Source: Terfezia claveryi
Lineage: Eukaryota > Ascomycota > Pezizomycetes > Pezizales > Pezizaceae
Direction: 5' to 3'
Assembly: GCA_015179025.1 (NCBI GenBank)
Contig: WHUX01000248.1
Location: 1-64,000 of the forward strand
Length of the DNA: 64,000 nt
The notes under the pieces were generated by a model that saw nothing but the letters and a program-made list of their open reading frames with translations, made no database searches and had not been told where the DNA came from. Made by a program: the position numbers and the translations under genes. The first letter of the stretch is position 1. Each line of letters starts with the position of its first letter. This document shows, piece after piece, positions 33,853 through 45,294 of this stretch.

Positions 33853-36097
33853 CTATCCATCACGGGGTAGTGTATCATCACCGGGATGTGCATCAGCCCC
33901 CACGCTATGCCTATCTCGGAAATGTAAGCATGCATGCGGGGTAAATATCAACCAAATCCCACCGGTGCGATTGATCTTTGGTCAAATACAACTCGGAGAA
34001 TACAATAGAAGTGACGGTATGCGAATTCTGGCTATATATAATTAAGTTTGGTGCTAATAAAGTGCTAGTTATCACAATGGGCAAGCTAAAGCAATGCCGA
34101 CTTCAGGTGGCTAAAGAGGAGGCCGATCGAGAGAAAGCCATTAAGAACGCATGCGCCGGAGTACAACAAGGACGGTTTAAATCAATGCGAAAGGCAGCGG
34201 AAGCATATGGAGTTCATTATTCTACTGTACGGAGGCGTCTAAAAGGAGCAAAATCACGGAAATTAGCACATACGCATCAACAGCTATTGACGCCGGCAGA
34301 AGAGAGATCAATTGTCAGGTAGATAGTGCGACTTGAGGAGTTTGGATTCCCACCTCGGGTCAACCATGTCAAGGAAGCAATTGTACTATTGAAGCATCCA
34401 GAGCTTGGTTTAGCGGAGAAAGCTATTGAGACATATTTTGATAAGGCACTCAGCAAAAATTATTTAACCCGCTTTCTAGATCGACATCCGAATCTAGTAT
34501 CCAAGCTCAGCAGTAACTTTGACAAGCGGCGTATCAAACAGAGTGATCCAGGAGTTATCCAGCGTCATTTTAGTAAGGTTGAGTGAGTACGGAAGAAATA
34601 TTCGATAACCGAGAGCAATACCTACAACATGGATGAAAAGGGATTTCGACAGGGGATATCTGATAGAGCTAAGGTTATATGTCAATACCGTGAATGTGGT
34701 ATGACTGGAAAGATGGCTACTGATGGTACAAGAGAGTTAATTACTGTAGTGGAGACTATTTCTGGAGATGGTATCGTTCTTTCTCCCCTTATTATTTATA
34801 AGGGTGTTGCACATTATATGGGATGGTATCAGCACTTAGATTCATTAATTAATATCTGCAAGGATTGGAAGTTTACTTATAGCAGGACTGGATGGAATAA
34901 TAGCTTTTTGAGCATTGCATGGTTGAAGCATTTCGATAATATTACTAAGGGGCGCTTAGTATCACCACAACAATACCGATTTCTTATTCTTGATAGTTGT
35001 GAGATTCATATTCATATTGATTTCATTGAATATTGTATAGATCATCGAATTGTTGCATATTGTCTTCCTTCTCATACAACACATCTCTTTCAACCATTGG
35101 ATGTTGGTATATTTTCGCCACTACAGAAGGCATATGGGAAGGAGGTTGATCGTCTAACTCGTTTTGGTAATGTAGCGATCAACAAGGGAAATTTTCTACC
35201 ACTGTTGGTAAAGGCTCGAGGTCAGGCTTATACAAAGGAAAATATTCTAGGTGCATGGAGGGGTAGTGGACTAATTCCATTTAATCCACGAAAGGTTTTA
35301 ACCAAATTACTAACCTATCGAGATCCGGAGAAGGAATCGAAACCGGCATCCCCACCACCAGTACCTCCTACACCTCGAAATTCTGCTGCAATGCTACGCA
35401 AAGCTAGGCAAGCCAAGTTATTACTTCAACAAAAGGATCAGGAAATTAATCGAGTTGAATTGGCAGAGTTGATTAACTCCCTAGAGAGGTTCGCTCTCAA
35501 TGCTGATCAAGACTTACAACTCGAACGAGATACCCTCAGAAAGTGGCAACAAGCACAAAAATTAGCAGCCCCAGTTAATAGGAAGGAACTATCAACTGAG
35601 GAGGGTACGGTACTTGATGGCACTGTACTCCATCAGCTCTATTTGTAAAGAGATCGTGCTGAGAAGAAGAAAGAAGCTGTACGGGAGGCCCGTGCACAAC
35701 GCATGTCTCAGCCACTCTCTCGGAAGAATAAAGGCAAAGCAACGCAACCACGCAAGGTATCGGTCCACTTTGAAGTGTCGGAGGGATCTAGTACAACTGA
35801 GGAATCACTAGATGAGTTCGGATTGGAGATGGAAGATTGGGAGTCTGATCTGGAGGCTCCATTCGATGAGGACACCTCAATTGAGTCGGTTATTATGGTG
35901 GCTACCCCCCTACCCATGAGGCAGCAAGCACCCTCATTGCCCTAAACTCCTGTCAAGCCTCGTCATGTATCTCCTATTGTTGTTGGAAGAAGCGTTGGAT
36001 CACCTGTGTATCGTGTAACTAGGTCTCGGGCTGCTAGAAGTTGAGTGCGTAAATTGATGCATTTCCCGGTGATGATGCACTACCCCGTGATATATGG
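33853..36097 (+). mobile_element. Fot1/pogo-like DNA transposon F
   Basis: The 2245-bp element has terminal inverted repeats of about 45 bp: the left starts CTATCCATCACGGGGTAGTG, the reversed right CCATATATCACGGGGTAGTG, and both continue ATCATCACCGGGA...GCATCA. TA flanks both sides (33851-33852, 36098-36099), the target duplication of the Tc1/mariner/pogo superfamily. It carries one plus-strand transposase reading frame filling most of its length. It sits in gag of D and is the youngest layer of this nest. Confidence 0.93.
34077..36044 (+). pseudogene. Fot1/pogo-family transposase (broken by stops)
   Basis: One frame of 656 codons runs from ATG 34077 to TGA 36042-36044. The N-terminus has a Psq-type helix-turn-helix (FKSMRKAAEAYGVHYSTVRRRLKG, about residues 38-62) and a Tc5/CENP-B-like DNA-binding part. 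The DDE_1 catalytic domain has D in YNMDEKGF (34632), D in LILDSC and D in FQPLDVGIF, the D-D-D set of pogo-type enzymes. A charged tail (DEFGLEMEDWESDLE) ends it. Stops interrupt at 34320-34322 (TAG), 34584-34586 (TGA), 35646-35648 (TAA) and 35943-35945 (TAA), consistent with CAG, TGG and CAA changed by single transitions. There is no frameshift. The usual DNHGSH-like second motif is altered to DSCEIHI. Confidence 0.9.
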
Positions 36098-37181
36098 TAG
36101 TGTGGCGGTGGTCCCTTTCCTCCTGGGTTAGTCGAGGCTTTCCCGATAATAGGTCCATAAGAGTGGCTCTTCCGGCCACAAACGAAGGGTGGGCCGGCTT
36201 ATTGGTAGGGGCAGGGGCCGCTATTTTGGTGGCATGGTGTTGCTGAGGCTGAGGCTGAGGCTGTGGGAGACAGGGTGCTGGCCTGTACGTAGGGTGGTTG
36301 CAGAGCCGGGATATCCGCTGTTCTACCCGGGAAGCCTGGTGAATGAATTCGTCAACGGTTTTGGCTTCCGGGAGGCTAACCATGGCCTGCTGGATTTCGT
36401 CATTTAGCCCTTCCTGGAATTGCTCCAGTTTGGACTGGTCATTCCATCGGACCTCCGCCGCCAATCTCGAGAATTCTGCCACATAAGTGGACAGATCGGT
36501 GTTTTTCTGCCTGAAGGCTCGGAGGGCTCTACTGGCAGTGCCAACGGCATTGGGGTTCCCGAACGCCCTATCCAGGACTGTGAAAAGGGCCGAGATATCG
36601 TCAAGCTTGATCCCGGTTTTGAGGACATATGGCTGAATCTGGTCACAAGCTTTCCCCTCCAGCAAGGCGAAAACATATGCCAGTTGATATTGTTCTGACA
36701 GGAATCTGGCAGAATCCCCGTTCAGCTTGTGATTGACAGCATTTTTCCAGGCTCATAGGCGAACCCAGTCCCCATTGAACTTGGGGGGTGTTGGAATGCT
36801 TTCGGTCTTGTTGCTACTGGCTGCTGTTGGTATTGCAAGGTTCCTTAGGGCACAGCTGAGGTTTTGGACCGTAGTCCATTCGCTGGCCAGGGCAAGGTTC
36901 AGATGGTCGAGATCGGTCTGGAGGACCATGATCTCTTCGTCGGCGGATCTCAATTTTTGTTTAGCCATGGCCAGGCTGTTTTCAGCCACGGCCAGGCTGT
37001 TGCCGAGTTCGGCCCCGATGGCATCCATGGCCTCGAAGATGTCGATGATTTCTCGATGTTAGACATTCAACTCGTTCAAGCCTGAGGGTATGGGGGAGCT
37101 CCTCTAGGTTTAAAACCTGACAGTGGGTGGAGGGATTCTGGACATAACAGCATACCAGTTGGTCGATAAGATCCAACGTAG

Positions 37182-37699
37182 TGTAACGACGGCTCTGAGG
37201 GCAAGGCGACCAAGGGGTACGCCGGGGCAAGGGCAAGGCTAGAATAACACACACGTAGGAACGCTACATGTATGACCAGGGGGAGGCTGAGATGGGAGGC
37301 AAGGGCAAGAGGCAAGAGGGGCAGAGGGCAGGGGACACGAGACATGTGGAAGCAGTTGCCGCGTGTGTCAAGGTGGGCAGCAGGGCTACAGAGTCGAGGC
37401 GAGACAAGGAGGTGCACAAGGGAGATGCACCAATGTGGAGAGAAGCAAGGCCCTGTATTAGATATACAAGACGTTGGATGGGGATCCAATGACAGTACGA
37501 GGGACAGGCTCTATATATACATAACTCGGTCAGGGCAAGGGGGGGAATAAGCTTCCCTATCTCGGAAGCCAAGGAAAAGGTAACAATAACGATAACCCAT
37601 CACCTGCGATTGCAGTTGATGACAAAGACAAAGACAACAATGGCAATGACCTGTCACCTGTGATCGCAGGTGATGACAACTGAACACACGGTTGTTACA
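37182..37699 (-). repeat. 5' LTR of element D
   Basis: 518 bp, equal in length to the 3' LTR at 29288-29805. On the minus strand a TATA box (tatatata) is followed by the GGATCCCCATCC hairpin. Two bases after the LTR the minus strand reads ACGTTGGAT (37179-37171), complementary to the LTR segment ATCCAACGT at the presumed transcript start, as in B. Confidence 0.93.
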
Positions 37700-37704
37700 G
37701 CCGT

Positions 37705-38622
37705 GACTTTAGTAGAGTCCATCCTAATACCTTCTATAGTTATAATCAAGCTCAGGTACTTCACCTTTTGGATATGGAATTCACATTTTTCGGGCTTAAG
37801 GTATAGCCCAGCCTGCTCCAGCTTCTCTAATACTTGCCTGACATGGACCTTGTGTTCTGCCAGGGAATCTGAGTATATGAGGATGTCATCTAGATAAGCT
37901 GTGCAAAACACATCCAAGAAGTCCTGTAGGGTGTCGTTAATGAAATACTGGAAAGAGGCCGAGGTATTGGTTAATCTGAAAGGCATTACATTGTACTCAA
38001 AATGCCTATACCTGGTCCGAAAAGCTGTCTTCTACTCTTCACCTTCTGCAATCCATACCAGATTATAGGCCCCTTTCAGATCCAGTTTGGTAAACCATTT
38101 TGCCTTGGATAGCCTTGCTAGGGTCTCCTGAATCAGAGGCAAGGGGTACCTGATCTTTACGGTTATTTCATTTAGGCCACGATAGTCAACACACAACTGA
38201 AGGGATCTATCCAATTTCTTGACGAATAGCATGGGTGCACTAGCTAGAGAGGAACTATGGCGAATAAAGCTCTTGTTGAGGTTTTCTTCCAAGTACTTCT
38301 TCAAAGCTTCCAGTTCCACTCGAGATATTACATATAATGGTCCATAGGGGGGAGTTTTGCCTTCCAGCAAGGGAATGGTGTAGTCATATGACCGGTGGGG
38401 GGCAAGCTTTTCCATGGCTTTCTGAGAGAATAGGTCTATGAACTCGTGGTATTTGTCCAGAACCAGGGATTTCCATTCTCTCCTGGATCGCAGCTTGTTG
38501 GTTTCCAAGTTGACTTCGTAGATTGACAGGGTATGGGTCTTTAGTTTGTGCCTTTTGGTAAGGTGAGCAAAGGCCCCAGCTCCAATGAAGCTGACATTTA
38601 GGGGTTTTGGGGGTGTGAGAGG
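37705..38622 (-). pseudogene. pol: Element E pol, RT part
   Basis: The minus strand carries RT from the entry region (EFIDLFSQKAMEKLAPH, about 38450) through LFVKKLDRSLQLCVDYRGLNE, TKLDLKGAYNLVW and [12 protein letters not shown] to an intact [16 protein letters not shown] (about 37890) and the thumb ([17 protein letters not shown]). There it is cut by element D at 37699/37704. A stop near 38030 interrupts it. Upstream (38623-39301) a solo LTR separates it from the protease; the insertion plus duplication is 684 bp, so the frame is kept. Confidence 0.88.
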
Positions 38623-39301
38623 TGTAATAGAAAACGTTATTTCATTGCTTATATAATTGATTATATACTTTTGTATTTCCTATATTACTACTATATTATG
38701 TAACTAAGCCTCTTGGTTGAAGGACTAGCCTTCAACTACCTCCTATTGCTTTATAAGTATCTATAGCATGCGGAATTTGCCATGGGAAGTTTTATGGCAC
38801 TTGCCATATGAAGACACCCTCATTATGGCCGTGTGACCTCTATTTAAGGTGTGTAACTCATTACTATGGCCACATGACCATTGTTTAAGGCGTGTGACTC
38901 ATTACTATAGCCATATGACCCCTTTTGTACAGCGCACCACCTTCTGGTGTGCCACCCTTTATTGTATTTATTTCCTTAGTCATCAAATCTCAGAGGAGTA
39001 TAAATAGGCCACTGGATTCCCTCTGGAATCCACAAGAAAAGAAGAAGCAACAAGCAAGCACACAGCAGCAAGCAAGCCTATATTCTGATGAGATCAAGAT
39101 CATATAGCTTAGATAGCACAAATCATATAAGATATATTACACCAGTTAATTACTGTTCTCTTTGGGAATGTCCTATATAGTAATCTCCTTACCCTTCTGA
39201 GGTCTTACCTCAGCAGAACCAAAATACACAAACGTCCATGCCTACAGATATAGATTGTATAAATGGTGCCGAATGAATACAGTCTAGTACCATTCATTAC
39301 A
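38623..39301 (+). repeat. Solo LTR of the C family, nested in E
   Basis: 679 bp from TGTAATAG to CATTACA, with a perfect 5-bp duplication agagg (38618-38622 and 39302-39306). It equals the 637-bp C LTR plus one extra 42-bp unit (GTGTGACTCATTACTATAGC...). It is the product of LTR-LTR recombination that removed the internal part of an inserted element. Confidence 0.95.
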
Positions 39302-39306
39302 AGAGG

Positions 39307-39938
39307 GGCATAGGGAGCAGAGGAAACAGGAGAAACAGAGGGATTGGTGGCATTGATGTGTATGTGCTAGTGTACTACCTGAGTTGGATGGATTATGAGG
39401 GGCGGTAATGCACACAGACCAGTAATGGTGGCCTTCGGTTGTCCGCAGTATTTTCTACAGTAAGGACTATTAAAATACAGGGTATAGGAGCCAAAGCTAA
39501 CCAATACATCATGCATCCTGAGCCAGGGGATTCCAAGGATGATTGGATACTTAAGCTTGGTAACGAACATAGGGAGGTTTTCGGAGTGATTCCCGATCTG
39601 GGCAGGTGTACAGATAATATTGGTGATGGCTCCCGAGGAGATAGGTCGGCCATTAATAATATCGAAGAGGCAGGCGGTCTTAAGCTTAGAGGTAGGTATA
39701 GTATGCTTACTAATGAAGGTCTGGTTGATAAAGGTAATTTCTGATGCTCCACAGTCTATGAGGGCTGTTGTGATGAGTGTTTTACTAGTACTATTAAAAG
39801 ATATTGTGATAAGTACAACAAGGTGTTCACTGAATAGGTGAGACTTGTCAATAGATATAGACGGAGGAGAGAGTAAAGGGACAGAAAATGTAGATAATGA
39901 CAAACGACCTGGAGCAGGTCCCTTGCTAGTGTCAGTGA
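39307..39938 (-). pseudogene. pol: Element E pol, protease part
   Basis: A minus-strand frame open from 39903 to 39367 contains ALIDCGASEITFIN, the retropepsin active-site region with Asp-Cys-Gly as in the other family members. It also has ILGIPWLRMHD and a Cys-containing tail (YCRKYCGQPKATITGLCALPP) like D and B. It is followed by the linker and the solo LTR at 39301, and preceded by gag in the +1-related frame. Confidence 0.88.
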
Positions 39939-39963
39939 TTAGGCAAGGGATAGGGCTTTTCCT
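39919..39963 (-). promoter_or_regulatory. Putative -1 frameshift signal of element E
   Basis: Heptamer A GGA AAA (39963-39957) is in phase with gag. A 6-nt spacer and a stem TCCCTTGCCTAAT / ACTAGCAAGGGA (39919-39930 is the distal arm in plus orientation) enclose the gag TAA stop. The layout is the same as in B and D. Confidence 0.6.
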
Positions 39964-41072
39964 AACTCATCTACCTCTTTGATCCTGGATTTGGAGATTG
40001 CATAAGTGGCCATCGAACAGTTTTTTCGGAGGGGACACGCCGTAATGAAATAGTCCCCCTTCCCATATGCAATGCATAAACCCTGAGTGCGACAATGGTC
40101 CCTTTTCTCCTGAGTAAGATGAGGCCTACCTGCTGACAGGTCTATGGGGACAGCCCCACCCACTACCAAGGAGAGGTGCGCAGGCTTGTTGACTGGTATG
40201 AGTTGTTGTTGTTGGGTGTGTGCTATCAGGAATAGTATACGGGGAGTCGAGGTTGGGAGTGTCTTTTGGGGGGCTCTGAGTGCCGCTGTCTGCTATTCTA
40301 TCCAGCTAGCTTGTTCAATAAGTTCCTCCAGGGTCTTAGTCAGTGGGTAGTAAACTAGAGCCTTTTTCAGCTTGAAGGTAAGCCCGTCTTTGAACTAATC
40401 AAGCTTGGCTTCGTCTTTCCAATTGAGCTCTGCTACTAGCTTAGAGAACTCTATGACATAGGCTGACAGTTCGTTGTGTTTTTGCTTGAGGTCTCGCAGG
40501 GCCCTGCTGGCAGTTCCTTTAGGGTCAGGGTCCCCGAAGGCTTGGTTCAGGATTGCTATTAGTGCCGGGATATCTACTAGATCAATTCCCGTTGCCTTGA
40601 CGAATGGCTGTACCTGGTCCATAGCTTTACCCTCCAGTAGGCTATAGATATATGAGAGCTAGTGGTGAACCGTAGGGGACTTCGCTGAGTCCCCAGAGAG
40701 TTTTATTTGCACAGAATTTTTCTATTCTCATAACTGGCCCCGGTCCCTATTAAACTTAGGTGGGGTTAGTAGGTCTTGTGTTTTCTAGTTCTTTAGACCA
40801 TCGGCCAGGCCTAAAGTGCAAGTTAATCTCCGGATGGTTATCCTGTCCTCTGCTGCATCTTCTCGGAGGAGGGTTATTTCATCTTCGGCTTCTCGAATTC
40901 ACCTTTCGGCTTTCTGGAGGTCTGCTCCTTGTTGTTTGCCAATAGCATAAGTGTCTATGAAGATCTCGATCATAGTTCATCGGTATATTGATAGTTCTGC
41001 CAGGTCTGATGGGATCGGAGTCACCCTCCAGGCTGAGAATCTATTGGTGGGTAGTGTAATGTTCGTGGACAT
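39939..41072 (-). pseudogene. gag: gag of element E
   Basis: The minus-strand frame starts at ATG 41072, equivalent to the gag ATG of B and D, and ends at TAA 39939-39941. The gag domain is recognisable at 40622-40395 (MDQVQPFVKATGIDL...SAYVIEFSKLVAEL). The knuckle is destroyed: CIAYGKGDYFITAC has Tyr for the second Cys and for His, each explained by one transition. Stops interrupt the N-terminus and middle. Identity with B and D gag is lower here than between B and D. Confidence 0.86.
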
Positions 41073-41103
41073 CATACCAGTTGGTCTGAAAGATCCAATG
41101 TAG

Positions 41104-41686
41104 TATGACGATGGCTCTGGAGACAAGGCAACCAAGGGGTATGCTGGGGCAAGGGCAAGGCAAGGGTAATACATACACAGGAACACTACGTGTATGACTT
41201 AGGGGAAAAGGCTAGGACGGGGGCAAGGGTGAGGGCGAGAGAGGTACACAGGAGTAGTAGGAGGCAGCAGGGCTGCAGAGACAAGGTAAAGCAAGGAGGT
41301 TCGCGGGGTGGGCAGCAGGGCTGCAGAGTTGAGGCGAGATAAGGAGGTGCATAAAGGAGATGCACCAACGTGGAAAGAAGCAAGGCCCTGTATTGGATAT
41401 ACAAGATGTTGGATGGGGATCTAACGACAGTGTGAGGGACAGGATCTATATATATATAACTCTGCCAGGGGAAGGGGGAAATAAGGTTCCCAAGATACCT
41501 ATCTCAGAAGCCAAGTAAGGTAATGATAATAATAATCCATCACCTGCATTGCAAGTAATACTGAGGGCAACAATAACGATGACCCATCACCTACGATTGC
41601 AGGTGATGACAAAGACAACAATGATAATAACCCTTCACCTGTGATCGCAGGTGATAGCGAGGACAACTGAGTATATAGTTGTGACA
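41104..41686 (-). repeat. 5' LTR of element E
   Basis: 583 bp, in plus orientation TATGACGATGG...AGTTGTGACA. It has a TATA box (tatatata near 41449-41458, read on minus) and several palindromic CACCTGCNATTGCAGGTG-like units in U3 (41535-41660). On the minus strand ACATTGGAT follows the LTR. It is a decayed version of the B/D primer-site candidate. Confidence 0.92.
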
Positions 41687-43015
41687 GCAGGCCATGGACT
41701 GACATATCAATGGATTTTCATAAGTTAGCACCTGTGTTTATTAAGTGTTCAATTTTGTACTAGAATATTCCTATCGAAAAAGATCATATAGTTTGTATTT
41801 TACAACTTTGGATGATTGTTGATAGACAATCAGGATTCAAGTTTCTTATTTCTATCTCAGATAATTTCACAGCAGAACAATGTACTGCTACTTTTGATAC
41901 TTATATAGTCCTGACTATGGGATACCCTTTCTATATTGTTTTTAACCATGACACTCTTTTTATGTCAATGCACTTTCAAGATTGGGCTAGGAATAAAGGA
42001 ATCAAGTTAGAACTATCCACTACATATCATTTACATGTAGACGGATAATCGGAAATTGTGAATAAAGAAATTCTACAAGTAGCAAGAGCATGTAAAATTG
42101 AAGGATTTGATTGGCTACAGAAACTACCAGAGATTCAGTTGAAACTTAACTCTAGGTATAATGCCGCTAGACAGAATAGTCCCTTTTCCATACTATTTGG
42201 GTTTAATGTACATCTTGGCATAAGGATACTTCTATACCCCATTAATGCATATGTACCAGCAAACGAAAATCATGAGGTAATGTCTAAAAACCTATATGAC
42301 GCCAAGAAGACTCAAGCATCTCAAGTAAACAAACGACTACCCAATACAGCTAAATTTTCAGTTGAACAATAAGTTATACTTTCCTCAGAAAATATCAACC
42401 TATCAAATGTCTCACCCAAACTCAAACCAAAATGGCTAGGCCATTTTCTATTATTTCTAGTAATGGAAACGCAATAACTATAGCCTAGACCTATCCAGTC
42501 AACCGGACCTCCACCTTATATATAATACTTTTTATATCAGCAAACTCAAACCTTACTATAAAAACGATCCTACCCAGTTCCTTCACAGACAATCTTAGGA
42601 ACCAGAACTAATTCAAGATAATTGTTATGGAGTTGAAAAGGTATTAGAATTCAGAACAGCTTCTCGAACTGGAGAAAGACAATATAAGGTCAGATGGCTA
42701 GGATACTCTCCTAAACATGATTCCTGAGTAAATGCCAAGGATATTACTACTGAAATTCTTTAAGACTTCTGAATGACTGGAAGTATGAAGATACATTCAA
42801 GAGACGTCGAAGAACTATAGGAAAATAAGGACTATGAACCAGAGATGAAACCGAGCTCTTATCCAATAAGAATAAGATAGAATTATGAGTTAAGGAAACA
42901 CTAAGATATTCATATTAATGCTAATGTATTAACAATGCATCAAATCTTAGGATGTATGTAAACCAATATGGCAGAGCGAGAGAAGTAAGGATAGGAAATC
43001 CTTCTATATGGGAAG
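41687..43015 (+). pseudogene. pol: C2, second part: integrase core to chromodomain
   Basis: It resumes C2 after E with PWTDISMDFHKLAP, the first Asp of the integrase core. The second block (DTLFMSMHFQDWARNKG), the glutamate region (VDG-stop-SEIVNKEI), the C-terminal barrel (KFSVEQ-stop-VILSSENINLS) and a chromodomain (about 42625-42765) follow. Single-base losses near 42435-42465 change frame, unlike in C. It ends with a spacer and a purine tract (ATGGGAAG) at the 3' LTR. Confidence 0.88.
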
Positions 43016-43687
43016 TGTAATAGAGAAGTTATTTTATTGCTTATATAATTGATTATATACTTTTGTATTTCCTATATTACTACTATGTTCTATAACTAAG
43101 CCTCTCAATTGAAGGACTAGCCTTCTACCACCTTCTATTGCTTTATAAAGCATCTATAGCATATGGAATTTGCCATGGGAAGTTCCATAGCACTTGCCAT
43201 ATGAGGACACCCTCATTATGGCGCGTGACCTTTGTTTAAAGCATGTAATTCATTACTATAGCCACATGACATCGTTTATAGTATGTGACACATTACTATG
43301 GCTACATGATCCCTTTTGTATAGTACACTACCTTCTGGTATACCACTCTTTATTGTATTTATTTTCTTAGTTATCAGATCTCAGAGGAGTATAAATAAGC
43401 TACTGGATTCCCTCTGGAATCCAGAAGAACCAAGAAACAAGAAGCTCACAGCAGCAAGTAAGCCTATATTCTGATCAGATCAAGATCATATAGCTTAGAT
43501 AGCATAAATCATATAAGATAGATTACACTAGTTAATTACTGTTCCCTCTGGGAACGTCCCATATAGTAATCTCCCTACCCTTCTGAGGTCTTACCTCAGC
43601 AGAACTGAAATACAAAAATGTCCATACCTACGGATATAGATTGTATAAATGGTACCAAATGAATACTGTCTAGTACCATTCATTATA
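43016..43687 (+). repeat. 3' LTR of C2
   Basis: 672-bp C-family LTR (TGTAATAG...CATTATA) with an additional U3 unit compared with C. It is followed by pol sequence of a B-type element, the host of C2. Confidence 0.9.
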
Positions 43688-44303
43688 CAATCCAAGTATG
43701 CCAATGGGTTAAGACTACCTATACCGAGGTACAAGCCTATAAACAAAGTGTAGCTATCCAGCAGACACTTTTGGACAGAACGGCCCTTCCGTACGTTGGA
43801 CCACAAGTTCCTAGGTCCCAACGAGGTGTTAGCAGCCATGGGCACTCATGCTTACCGGCTGAGGTTTCCTAAGAATATCAAGTACCATCTGGTCATTCAT
43901 GTCTTAGAGATTGAGCCAGCTACCAATAATCCCCTTTCCAGGCAAAAGCACCCCCACCTTCTCCAGTAGTGAACATAGGTGAAGAGGAGTAGGAAGTTGA
44001 GGAAGTACTGGACTCAAGGAAACAATATAAACAAGTTCAGTATAAGGTTAAGTAGTTAGAGAACGAGGAAGCTACTTGGCAACCCACAGAGGACTTGGAG
44101 AATATACAGGACCTCATTAGCCTATTCCACCAATAATACTCGAAGAAGCCCTGCCCAGATGACTGATATTATAACTTTGTGTCTTTGTTGTAGTTTGGAG
44201 TTGTGGTTCTTGTTTTTATCCTTGTTGTTGTTTTCTATTGATTTTGCCAGTTATCATGCCTAGGCCTTCTAGTTGCTATAGCTCCAGCCTAAAGAGGGGA
44301 TAG
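43688..44303 (+). pseudogene. pol: Element M pol 3' remnant (integrase end, chromodomain)
   Basis: A B-family pol tail: LSSRHFWTERP...LDHKFLGP, GTHAYRLRFPKNIKYHLVIHVLEIEPA, then a chromodomain with frame loss (about 44000-44130). It ends at a polypurine tract AAAGAGGGGATAG directly before the LTR. Its 5' part is missing because C2 and the rearranged DNA precede it. Confidence 0.85.
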
Positions 44304-44969
44304 TGTCACAACCATATGCCTAGTTGTCATCACCATCACCTGCAACGCAGGTGATGGGTTATTGCCATTGTTGCCTTTAGCATCACCTGCAATCATAGGT
44401 AATGGATTATCATTATTGTTGCCCTCAGTATCACCTGTGACATAGGTAATGGGTTATTGCTATTGTTGTCTTTGTTATTACTTGTGATCAGAGGTGATAG
44501 GTTATTATTATCATTACCTTGCTTGGCTTCAGAGATAGGGATCTTAGGAAGCTTATTTCCCCCATTACTCTAACAGAATTATGTATATATAGACCTTGTC
44601 CTTGTACTGTCATTAGATCCCTATCCAATGTCTTATATATACAATATAAGACCTTACTTCCCCTGCGCTGGTGTACCTTCTCTGTACACCCCCCTTATCC
44701 TATAAACAACTCCGTAGCAACAGATGCCTCCTTCTGACATATCTAGCAACTGCTTCCACGTATCTCTTGCCCTTTGCCCTTGTCCCCCATCCCAGCCTTC
44801 CTCTGGTCATACATGTAGCATTCCTACATGTTTGTTACTCTAGCCCTACCTTTACCTTGCCCCTAACCTTTCCCCAGATTATACTCATAGTACTCCTATA
44901 TATGCGATTCCCTTTGCCACTACCTCAGTATACCTCTTAGTCACCTTGTCCCCCAGAGCCCTCGTTACA
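44304..44969 (+). repeat. 3' LTR of element M
   Basis: 666-bp B-family LTR from TGTCACAACC to GTTACA. It is longer than that of B (503) because U3 holds four to five copies of the CACCTGCAATCGCAGGTG-type palindromic unit with an intervening AACAATRRYAATAACCC stretch. TATA box near 44583-44590 (tatatata). Confidence 0.88.
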
Positions 44970-45294
44970 CCTCAGAGAATAGTTACACTCTTTTCTTATA
45001 TATAAAACAACCTTTTCAAGCTATTAAATTATATACCATAGCTATATAACCTATTAAGGCCCTATAAATTTCCCATTTCAATCATATACTGCACATAGAT
45101 TAAAACTATAGTTCTTCTTTTTAAAGAAGTATGCTTTTAGATCATTCTTTGGTTGGTATTTTTTGAATTATAATCAAGCTGTCTAAGAATCTAATACATC
45201 TAGCAAATACATTTCTCTCTCTTTACCCAATAGATCTAGTACAAGATTATATATCTAGCCATTCAACTCACTCTTTAACTATTGCTGATACCTA
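44970..45294. other. AT-rich spacer without recognised features
   Basis: This 325-bp AT-rich stretch lies between the M LTR and element N1. I see no ORF, structural RNA or known repeat in it. With 47293-47481 it may be older genomic DNA into which N1 and the solo LTR inserted. Confidence 0.5.

Larger units (their letters stand above)
33705..37145 (-). pseudogene. gag: gag of element D, split by F
   Basis: The minus strand starts at ATG 37145, the position equivalent to B's ATG 853. A coiled N-terminus contains stops (RF-stop-T and others). A long open gag domain spans 36665-36100 and a proline/glutamine-rich stretch follows. The Fot1-like element F interrupts just before the knuckle CIACGKGDHFIVVC (about 33835-33795). 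The end is TAG at 33705-33707. The reading frame continues across F if one TA is counted, matching the uninterrupted gag of B at this place. Internal stops are few and of the transition type. Confidence 0.9.
29288..37699 (-). mobile_element. Full-length Ty3/gypsy chromovirus D, nested in E
   Basis: Two 518-bp LTRs (29288-29805 and 37182-37699) bound the element, with a perfect 5-bp duplication gccgt (29283-29287 and 37700-37704). Without element F it is about 6.17 kb, close to B (6.21 kb). It is the least decayed member of the family: the protease-RT segment 32566-33663 is open for 365 codons and RT keeps YLDD. Gag is split by F. E's pol frame resumes exactly after D, which confirms the nesting. 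Confidence 0.95.
23489..41686 (-). mobile_element. Full-length Ty3/gypsy chromovirus E, containing G, D and a solo LTR
   Basis: A minus-strand element of the B family with LTRs at 41104-41686 (5', 583 bp) and 23489-26910 (3', 583 bp once G and one TA are discounted). The 5-bp target duplication gcagg is perfect, and the interrupted host C2 resumes on the far side. Gag is at 39939-41072, pol at 27051-39938. Pol is split by a solo C LTR (38623-39301) and element D (29288-37699). Nonsense changes, a 1-nt deletion near 27717 and a mutated gag knuckle show it is dead. Confidence 0.92.
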
